Source: Thiocapsa rosea
Lineage (GTDB): Bacteria > Pseudomonadota > Gammaproteobacteria > Chromatiales > Chromatiaceae
NCBI RefSeq assembly: GCF_003634315.1
Contig: NZ_RBXL01000001.1
Coordinates: 1,968,501-2,032,500 of the forward strand
Direction: 5' to 3'
DNA: 64,000 nt
Both the position numbers and the translations under genes were made by a program. The stretch's first letter is position 1. Every line of letters starts with the position of its first letter. This document shows positions 57,442-64,000 of this stretch, piece by piece. The notes below the pieces were generated by a model that saw only the letters and a list, made by a program, of their open reading frames with translations, did not search any database and was not told the DNA's origin.

Positions 57442-57698
57442 GTTGATCGGAGCGAAATCTGCTTGGTTTGGAAAGCCGCAGTCCGGCTGGTCCAGGACGC
57501 GAGGGATCAAAGGCGCAATCGGCAACGGATTCAAAATGGTCTACGACGTCGCTAGGTCGCACGCGGGTGAGTACCGTTTCACGTGTAGGCGGCATGCACT
57601 CGTCGGCCGGCTTCGAGATACCGGCGACAGCAGTGCTGACTTGATCCCTATGAGGCGATTTTCGGGAATAAGGAACAATTCAAAAACAACCTAAAACA

Positions 57699-57813
57699 CG
57701 TAGGATGGGTAGAGCGAAGCGAAACCCATCCAGCCCGCGCCAAGGCATCGGATCGAACCCGGCAGCGCGGTGTTTTGGAGGATGGGTTTCGCCGACGCTC
57801 TACCCATCCTACG
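57699..57813. repeat. GTAGGATGGGT-type long inverted repeat
   Basis: Second copy of the element at 3575-3691, with the same arms (CGTAGGATGGGTAGAGCG ... GCTCTACCCATCCTACG) and a similar middle (CATCCAGCCCGCGCCAA). Confidence 0.75.
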
Positions 57814-57908
57814 CGTTCAACAACGTGTTCACCTTGTTTCTGAATCGTCACTAAGCATCTCGACTGTGCATGCATGCCTGCAAGTCTTTAGGGGCGAATA
57901 ATTCGACG

Positions 57909-57932
57909 TAGGGGCGAATTAATTCGCCCCTA
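57909..57932. repeat. 24-bp perfect palindrome with partial neighbour copy
   Basis: TAGGGGCGAAT followed by its exact complement ending ATTCGCCCCTA; the total is 24 bp and perfectly symmetric. A partial direct copy, TAGGGGCGAATAATTCG, lies at 57889-57905. Both are in the gap between minus-strand genes and might act as a hairpin after transcription. Confidence 0.65.
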
Positions 57933-58020
57933 CAGCCTCGTGGGAAGGCTGGGGTGAGGTTGCGAACCCCATCACGCGCCACTGGCGGGGATGCCGGTAT
58001 TCGTGCCTCTCCCCGCCGGC

Positions 58021-60315
58021 CTACCTCTTTACGTTGTTCTTCAATCCTTCCCCGAAGTCTTGTATCCGCCGTGTCAAGCCGCTCGCGACCTCATGGACGA
58101 AGACGGCGGCCTCGTCGTCGGGCTCGCCTTCGGCCTCGTCGTCGGGCTCGCCTTCGGCCAGGTTTCCGGCATCGGAGAAGAAGACCACCCAATCGCCGTC
58201 GGCACTCAGGCGTGCGCGGTGACTTGCTCCGTCGGCGGCCTCGCCGAAGCTGCTCGTGCTGACCCGCAGGGTGTGACTGAGCGCCGGTTCGTGCACAAAT
58301 ACGTCGGCGACTCCGTTCGTGTCCTCTGCGACGAGATTGCTCGCCTCGGAGACAAACACGATCCGCATGCCGGCCCCATCGAGATGCGGTCCGAAGCTCG
58401 CGCCGTTGCCTGCACGACCTTCCGAGTCGCGGCTGATCAAGGCGAGGGTCTCGAGGAGCGGGTCATAGCCGTACACATCGGTTACCCCGTTTCTGTCCTC
58501 CGCCACCAACGCCGAGTCGGTCGCGAAGACGATCCAGCCCTCGTCCGCGCCGGAGTGCGCGTCCCATACCTCCGCCTGTGCCTCGGTCAAGAGCGCCTGC
58601 AGCGCGGTCGGCAGCTCGGATCGTTCAAGGCCGCGCGAGGGCGACAGGGTCGCATCCTTCGTCAGGGAGTCCGCTATCTCAAGCAGGGCCGGCACGGTGC
58701 CGCTGCTCGCGGTGCCTGTGGGTTGCCAGATTCCGCTCAACGGCGTCCAAGTCGAGGGTGCCGGGCCGAAGCGGAATTGCACGTCCGCGGCGCCGCCGGA
58801 GAAACCGTTGCGCAGGTAGTAGGTTCCCGTGCTTGGGTCGTAGAGGCCAACGCTGCTGCGCCCGTCGCCGTCCCAATCTCCGCTCAAGGGCATCCAGTTG
58901 CGCCCCGCGGGACCGAAGCGGAAGCTCATGTCGGCCGCGCCGCCGCCGAGACTGTTGTGCAGATGGAAGCTCCCCGTCGCCGGGTCATAGAGGCCGACGG
59001 TCGTGCGCCCGTTGCCGTTCCAATCCCCGGTCAAGGGGATCCAGTTGCGTCCCGCCGGACCGAACCGGAAGCTTGCATCCGCGGCCCCGCCAGCGAGCGC
59101 GTTGCGCAGCATGAAGCTCCCCGTAGTCGCATCGTAGAGTCCGATGGTGCTGCGTCCGTTGCCGTTCCAGTCCCCGCTCAGTGGACTTAGATTACGCCCG
59201 GTCGGACCGAACCGGAAGCTCGCATCGGAGGCTCCGCTGCCGTGACTGTCGCGCAGGTCAAACCACCCGAATGTCGTGTGATAGAGGCCAACCGTGCTTT
59301 GCCCGTTCCCGTTCCAATCCCCGGAAATGGGTCTCGACGCCGACCCGGTTAGGCCGAATCGGAAGAACATGTCGGCGGCTCCGCCGCCGTGCCGATTGCG
59401 CAGGTAGAAGATTCCCGACTGCGGATTATGCAGCCCGACGCCGTCGAACGGCGCTCCGGACAGCAGCGTCACGGCCGAAATTCGGTTGGCGGATGGTTCC
59501 GACACAAAGAGGCGCTTGCCGACCCGGTCATAAGCGAGTCCCGTCGGTGATTCCAAACCCGTCGCGACCACGACCGATTGACCAAGCGGCGTGATCTTCG
59601 TTATCCGACCTGTCCCGCCGTCCGCCACATAGAGATTGTTCAGTTCATCCTCGGCAAGGCCATTGGGTTGAACGAAACCGGAAAGGATGGTGGAGCAGGA
59701 ACCATTCGAAGGGTTGATGTTGAAGACAGAATTCCCGGAGGTTCCGGCGATGCCGGCGACGCCGGGGCGATATTCGAGAAAGCGGAAACTACTGCAGGTG
59801 ACTGCGTGGTCATAATCAGTAAGCGTGTTCGGTCGGAAGTTGTTGATCGTCAGTTTGCCGAGATACGGACGCCTGAATCCGCTATGGTTGCCGAAAAATA
59901 GCCGACTTGAGCCGGTGCCCGGTGATTCGACCGTGATGCCTGTGCCCATAGCGTTCGTGCTATAAACCCAACCATAAGTTGCTGATACCCCGCCACCCGC
60001 GGCGAGCCGAAAGATATCGTCGCTCGCCGCCATCGGTGCATAAAGATTCCCCGCTGCGTCAAAGACAATGTCCATATCCGGATTGAATGCCTCCGTCACC
60101 GTTGCCACTGTGCCCGCCGTTCCGTTTGCTTGGATCGGGATCGACCAGACCTTCCCGCTCGCCCCGCTGTTGACATAGAGCTCCCGATTCCAGGGATGCA
60201 CGGCAATGCCGGTCGGCGTTGCCAGCCCGTCTTGGAAGGTTGTGACTCCGGCGGAGATGGGGTGTGCCGTGCAGAGCAGGAGGGCGGTTGTCCAACCGAA
60301 AAGCCATCGCGTCAT
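58021..60315 (-). CDS. Exported NHL/SMP-30-type propeller with five-repeat module and PD40-like tail
   Basis: ATG 60315 is chosen (GGAAGA upstream, signal peptide 1-22 ending HPISA). The 764-residue protein has an NHL/SMP-30-like propeller (about 25-290; ATPTGIAVHPWNRELYVNS, PNGLAEDELNNLYVADGG, PTGLAYDRVGKRLFVSE), five repeats (about 291-530; TVGLYDPSTGTYYLRN, GDWNGNGRTT) and a C-terminal WD40/PD40-like part (about 570-764; VFVHEPALSHTLRVSTSSFGE). No enzyme residues are evident. Here the five-repeat module is internal, not terminal. The tail is shared with the papain-like protein upstream. A 24-bp duplication gives EGEPDDEA twice. Confidence 0.85.
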   Translation of the reverse strand: MTRWLFGWTTALLLCTAHPISAGVTTFQDGLATPTGIAVHPWNRELYVNSGASGKVWSIPIQANGTAGTVATVTEAFNPDMDIVFDAAGNLYAPMAASDDIFRLAAGGGVSATYGWVYSTNAMGTGITVESPGTGSSRLFFGNHSGFRRPYLGKLTINNFRPNTLTDYDHAVTCSSFRFLEYRPGVAGIAGTSGNSVFNINPSNGSCSTILSGFVQPNGLAEDELNNLYVADGGTGRITKITPLGQSVVVATGLESPTGLAYDRVGKRLFVSEPSANRISAVTLLSGAPFDGVGLHNPQSGIFYLRNRHGGGAADMFFRFGLTGSASRPISGDWNGNGQSTVGLYHTTFGWFDLRDSHGSGASDASFRFGPTGRNLSPLSGDWNGNGRSTIGLYDATTGSFMLRNALAGGAADASFRFGPAGRNWIPLTGDWNGNGRTTVGLYDPATGSFHLHNSLGGGAADMSFRFGPAGRNWMPLSGDWDGDGRSSVGLYDPSTGTYYLRNGFSGGAADVQFRFGPAPSTWTPLSGIWQPTGTASSGTVPALLEIADSLTKDATLSPSRGLERSELPTALQALLTEAQAEVWDAHSGADEGWIVFATDSALVAEDRNGVTDVYGYDPLLETLALISRDSEGRAGNGASFGPHLDGAGMRIVFVSEASNLVAEDTNGVADVFVHEPALSHTLRVSTSSFGEAADGASHRARLSADGDWVVFFSDAGNLAEGEPDDEAEGEPDDEAAVFVHEVASGLTRRIQDFGEGLKNNVKR
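58108..58155 (-). repeat. 24-bp in-frame tandem duplication
   Basis: Two exact copies of the 24-bp unit GGCCTCGTCGTCGGGCTCGC+CTTC at 58108-58131 and 58132-58155 encode EGEPDDEA twice in an acidic loop of the PD40-like tail. Confidence 0.8.
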
Positions 60316-60935
60316 AACGATCTTCCATTTAGCTATGTGAGGAGGTCGAATCGGATCACACAGGGTATGCGTCGCTCCGAGTCGAGCAGTCGATCCATTC
60401 CAGTCTGTCGAGAGCTTCAAGCGTTTCAGCGGTGGCAGGCGTGGAGGGTCGGCGTCTTGCTGCGTCGATGTCGCAATCGGAGGCACCCTCACTCCTCCGC
60501 CCTCGGCGCCCAACAGGGTTGGCCGAAACGCCCGGCAGCGTTGGGCTGCCGCTGATGATCAAACGGCCGGCGCTCGAAACCGTGAGGCACGGCGAGTACT
60601 GATCTCGGCCGCGGCTCACGTCGATCCGATCCAGCGCACTGGACCGAAGCAGGGTGGATAGCGCGACGATGTCGTCGTCCCGCCAAGGCGCCCGCGGGAT
60701 CAGAAGATAAAAACAGGCCTTGCCGCGAGCACTCTATGTGAAATCCCGAGGCATGCACCATGATCTCGGTCAATCACCGATCGTGCTCGCCTTCAACCAG
60801 AACGACTATTGTTTGAGCGAATCCTGGTTGCTGCGCGCTCGTAGGACGTTTGATCCGCGGCGCGGCGCCCAAGAGTGGCGCGCGTGGCGCTGCCTCATGC
60901 GCGCCGATGTAGGCGCGCATGAGTGTCATTGCCGG
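60316..60935. other. Intergenic region, possibly with a decayed gene on the minus strand
   Basis: 620 bp between two minus-strand genes. A minus-strand frame ending at 60356 stays open for about 120 codons (with YLLIPRAPWRDDDIVALS and SPCLTVSSAGRLIISGSP) and has protein-like composition, but no ATG and no ribosome binding site was found; the first possible start is GTG 60619. It may be the remnant of a gene. The rest shows no recognisable feature. Confidence 0.3.
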
Positions 60936-63900
60936 TCAACGCAGAGTCGGTGCCAACGGGTTGGCCAGAACATGCGCGTCCGCGCCCGCTGCAGTTGCGT
61001 CGAGCAGGGCCGCTGCATCCCAAAGCCGCAAGGTCCGCCCGTCGGGAGAGAAGTCCAGGCGAGGGCTCAACCCATCCCAAGTCCTCGGCCAGGCCAGCCG
61101 TGCACGCGCGGAACCGTCAAACGTCTCGACCCAGATCGCCGTCGGGGCGGCATCAAGTGCCGGCCGCGCCAGATAGGCCAGAAAACGGCCGTCGTCACTG
61201 AGCGCGGGGTCGCTCTGCACTGCCTCCGGCGTCGCCGCCACGACCCGGGTCTCCCCATGCTCGGCGGCATAGACATGGATGCGAGAGGCGTTGTCGCCTT
61301 CCGTGCGCGTGTAGGCGATGCGCAGCGGCGGATGCGCCAACGTCGGCTGTGTCGCCGCCATGGTGCTCTCGTGCCCGGATTCATCAAGACTCACCCGGTC
61401 CGTTAGACCGCTCTCCAGCTTGTGCACGAACACGTCGGTCACCCCGTTGGCATCCCCCTCCACCAGTGTATCGGCCGCCGAGGCGTAGACCACCCAGGCT
61501 CCATCCGCGCTCAGCCGGGCTGTCTGGCTCGTCGCGTGCGCCGCCTCGCCGAAGCTGCTCTCGCTGACCCGCAGGGTCAAGCCGCTCTCCAGCTCATGCA
61601 CGAACACGTCGACCACGCCATTGGTATCGCCCGCCACGAGGTTTGTGGCTGCAGACAAGAACACCACCCTCGTGCCGGCCCCGTCCAGATGCGGGCTGTG
61701 GCTCGGTCCGTCGGCGCTCTTTCCGTCGGCGCCCCAACTGAGCAGACTGAGCCGATCTGTTCGCGGCGCGTAGGCATAGACGTCCATCACTCCGTTGACG
61801 TCCTCGCTCAGCAGCGTGGCCGCAGTGGCGAAGACGACGGTCACGCCGTCGGTGTCGGTGTACACATCTCGGATCGTCGCCTCCGCTGCGAGCAGCCGAC
61901 TCCTTAGGCCAGCAGGAAGCTGCGACGCTTTGGTGACCCGAGCGGGCATGACGCTTACCCACTCTTCTGTGACGCCGGCGCCCACGGCCACATCCATGTC
62001 GGTCCAGGTGGGCACCGCGCCGATCGTCGTCCGCGTCCAACGCCCGCTCAGCGGCATCCAGCTCGAAGGTGCCGGACCAAAGCGGAAGGTCACGTCCGCT
62101 GCGCCGCCGGATAGGCCGTTGCGCAGATGGAAGCTGCCGGTTGCCGGGTCATATAGGCCAATCGTGTGGCGTCCGTTGCCATTCCAGTCTCCGGCCAACG
62201 GGACCCATGCGCGTCCAGCAGGGCCAAAGCGGAAGCTCGCGTCCGCGGCGCCGCCCCCGTGGCTGTTGCGCAAATAGAAGGCGCCGGTCGCGGGGTCATA
62301 AAGTCCAACAGTGCTTATCCCGTCGCCGCTCCAATCTCCGGCCAAGGGCAGCCAGTTGCGCCCCGCCGGGCCGAACCGGAAGCTGTGATGCGCGGTGCCT
62401 CCACTCAAGCTGTTGCGTAGGTAGAAGCCTCCGGTCGCGGGATCGTACAAACCCACCGTGTCGCTCCCGTTGCCGTCCCAGTCACCGCTCAGCGCACGCC
62501 AATTGCGCCCGCCCGGGCCAAAACCGAAGCTGACGTCCGCCGCGCCGCCGCCGTGACTGTTGCGCAGGTAGAAGCGTCCTGCGCCCGGATCGTAGAGCCC
62601 TACCGTACTCTGTCCGTTGCTGTTCCAATCCCCGCTCAAGGCTCGCCACCCTCGACCGGCCGGGCCGAAACCGAAGCTCACATCGGCACTGCCGGCGCTG
62701 TTGCTGTTGCGCAGGAAGAAGGCACCTACAGCCGGGTTATAGAGCCCGGGGCCCGAGCCGTTGCTGGCTGTGCCCGCGAAGTTTGCTTGTAGGCTTGCGC
62801 CCGAGTAAGCACTATAACCCTGCAACAGGATGTGGAAGCGACCGCCCACAGGGCTGGGGATTTGACAGGTCTCCGCGTTTCCGGTCGCCCATGAGCGACA
62901 ATCAAACGTCGAGGTTGTCGGTGCAGTGCCTCGCCGAACATAGAGATCCATGTCGCCGGTACCGCCCCAGGTCCGCACGCTAAGGCTGTTTTGAGCGCTC
63001 GGTACATCGATGCAGTAGAGTCGTTCAGACCCGCTCGCCCCGCTCAATGCCGAGACCACTTGTCCGTTGCCGATGACCTGACAGCCGGATGTCCCGGCCC
63101 AAGTGTAATTTTGCCCGCTTTGGGTTGCCGTCACGTTCGTGTAACTGCGGCTCGCAGGACTGAAGGTACCGCCGCTTGTTGTGGCGGGCGTACAGGTACC
63201 GCTCCAGCCTTGAGTGACCGAGATACTGTAATCGCCCGAGGAATTTGTCGTGCCGGTTCCGCCGCTGTTGTTACAGCTCACCGTGACACCGGCCAAGCCC
63301 GCACCCGTATCCGAACGCGTCACACGACCGGACAAGGTTGGATTGGTGCCGCCGACCGGGACAAGGCTGAAATTTGCCATCCCGAAACCAAGATCATTCT
63401 GGTGTCCGCTATAGGCGATCCAAAAGGTGCCGTCGCCGTTGGGTCCGTTGGTGGCGCCCCAGCTGTTCTTACAAAGAAAAGCGCCTTTGGAGTCGTCCCA
63501 ACCGATCAGTAGGACGGCGTGCCCCCCTTCGAATGACCCCCCTGTATTCCGATAAACGGATCCCGCGCTCGCATTCGACCAATATGAGGTGAAATCGCTA
63601 TAAACCACATAGCGCCAGTAGCTCGGACCGTCATTGTAGAGCGACGCCTTGAAGGCCGTCGGCGTTTGCTGAACAGTATGGAAAGCTGTGACACGGTAAT
63701 TCATCTGAGACGCGCTTGGCTCATGGCAAGCCGTCGTATCCGAGGCTGTATATGGAAACACGCTTTCCGGGAGCGGGCCTTTATTTTCCCAATAACGTAA
63801 TGAGGTCGCGCTTCCGCCGCGGCATCCGGACATTGCCGTATTGCAGGAGACCTGTTGTTGCTCGGATAAGTCGCTGGTACCTCGGCCCATCTTGAGCAAC

Positions 63901-64000
63901 CGCGACTCAATCGAGCCGGCTGCCGCGAAGGCCCAGCATGAACCACAATTGCCTTGGTGCTTGGGCGTTGTCACGATTCCGGAGCTCCGGGCATCGTATG
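60936..64000 (-). CDS. Papain-like (C1A) protease with PPC, five-repeat and PD40-like modules, N-terminus outside window
   Basis: The frame is open through the right edge, so the signal peptide and propeptide are missing. The visible start, YDARSSGIVTTPKHQGNCGSCWAF, is the mature N-terminus of papain-type enzymes with the catalytic Cys in GSCWAF; the catalytic His is in GGHAVLLIGWDD and Asn in NSWGATNG. Next come a carboxypeptidase-regulatory-like domain (LSGRVTRSDTGAGLAGVTV), a PPC-type domain (SLSVRTWGGTGDMDLYVR), five repeats (62030-62745; GLYDPATGAFYLRNSHGGG) and a PD40-like tail (60936-61990; DVFVHELESGLTLRVSESSFGE). It is probably a secreted cysteine protease. Confidence 0.9.
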   Translation of the reverse strand, partial: YDARSSGIVTTPKHQGNCGSCWAFAAAGSIESRLLKMGRGTSDLSEQQQVSCNTAMSGCRGGSATSLRYWENKGPLPESVFPYTASDTTACHEPSASQMNYRVTAFHTVQQTPTAFKASLYNDGPSYWRYVVYSDFTSYWSNASAGSVYRNTGGSFEGGHAVLLIGWDDSKGAFLCKNSWGATNGPNGDGTFWIAYSGHQNDLGFGMANFSLVPVGGTNPTLSGRVTRSDTGAGLAGVTVSCNNSGGTGTTNSSGDYSISVTQGWSGTCTPATTSGGTFSPASRSYTNVTATQSGQNYTWAGTSGCQVIGNGQVVSALSGASGSERLYCIDVPSAQNSLSVRTWGGTGDMDLYVRRGTAPTTSTFDCRSWATGNAETCQIPSPVGGRFHILLQGYSAYSGASLQANFAGTASNGSGPGLYNPAVGAFFLRNSNSAGSADVSFGFGPAGRGWRALSGDWNSNGQSTVGLYDPGAGRFYLRNSHGGGAADVSFGFGPGGRNWRALSGDWDGNGSDTVGLYDPATGGFYLRNSLSGGTAHHSFRFGPAGRNWLPLAGDWSGDGISTVGLYDPATGAFYLRNSHGGGAADASFRFGPAGRAWVPLAGDWNGNGRHTIGLYDPATGSFHLRNGLSGGAADVTFRFGPAPSSWMPLSGRWTRTTIGAVPTWTDMDVAVGAGVTEEWVSVMPARVTKASQLPAGLRSRLLAAEATIRDVYTDTDGVTVVFATAATLLSEDVNGVMDVYAYAPRTDRLSLLSWGADGKSADGPSHSPHLDGAGTRVVFLSAATNLVAGDTNGVVDVFVHELESGLTLRVSESSFGEAAHATSQTARLSADGAWVVYASAADTLVEGDANGVTDVFVHKLESGLTDRVSLDESGHESTMAATQPTLAHPPLRIAYTRTEGDNASRIHVYAAEHGETRVVAATPEAVQSDPALSDDGRFLAYLARPALDAAPTAIWVETFDGSARARLAWPRTWDGLSPRLDFSPDGRTLRLWDAAALLDATAAGADAHVLANPLAPTLR

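Overview
The window is high-GC gammaproteobacterial DNA. The gene content points to a purple sulfur bacterium or close relative (Chromatiales-like): an exosortase H with an IPTL-CTERM substrate, many palindromic intergenic repeats, and large secreted repeat proteins. This placement is inferred from gene families; no marker gene (rRNA, ribosomal protein) is present to prove it, and no tRNA, rRNA or CRISPR array was seen.

Left part (about 1-20.1 kb): a small tail-anchored coiled-coil protein, an IPTL-CTERM exported protein, a TonB-family protein, an ApbE-type flavin transferase lipoprotein, glutathione synthetase, a two-gene chemosensory-type pair (lone receiver plus a FimL/ChpA-N-like protein with a degenerate Hpt site), RsmE and a DUF423 membrane protein, a second coiled-coil protein, a GmhA-type sugar-phosphate isomerase, exosortase H (XrtH) with its associated membrane protein, a reverse-strand trio (DPM-like GT2, DUF2304, GT4), a lipoprotein, an unrecognised exported protein, a parvulin and a sulfotransferase.

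Middle and right part (20.4-64 kb): seven large, mostly exported proteins that all carry the same module of exactly five tandem repeats of about 45 residues (core GLYNPxTGTFYLRN ... GDWNGDGRTT). The module is joined to two subtilisin-like proteases, a V8/trypsin-like protease, a papain-like protease (running off the right edge), two SBBP-propeller proteins (one also carrying an alpha/beta-hydrolase) and an NHL-type propeller. A fixed count of five suggests a closed five-bladed beta-propeller. Interleaved are genes for building and exporting surface glycans: a Wzm/Wzt-like ABC exporter, several glycosyltransferases, a second sulfotransferase, and a 1656-residue sulfotransferase/GT2/GT4 fusion with a repetitive coiled coil. 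Together they look like a cell-surface and exoprotein region.

Mobile DNA: a 3.5-kb transposon (40006-43521) with TG/CA ends and a 5-bp target duplication encodes a zinc-ribbon protein, a DDE transposase, an ExeA-like ATPase and a small acidic protein. It sits inside a group II intron that has lost its reverse transcriptase. Two short palindromic-ended repeat families (A, about 87 bp; B, about 85 bp; shared TTAAACCGCG ends) are scattered between genes, sometimes as A-B composites with a constant 21-bp spacer, and in two cases form the stop codon of the adjoining gene. A direct duplication with a period of about 4 kb produced the two neighbouring SBBP genes together with their leaders.
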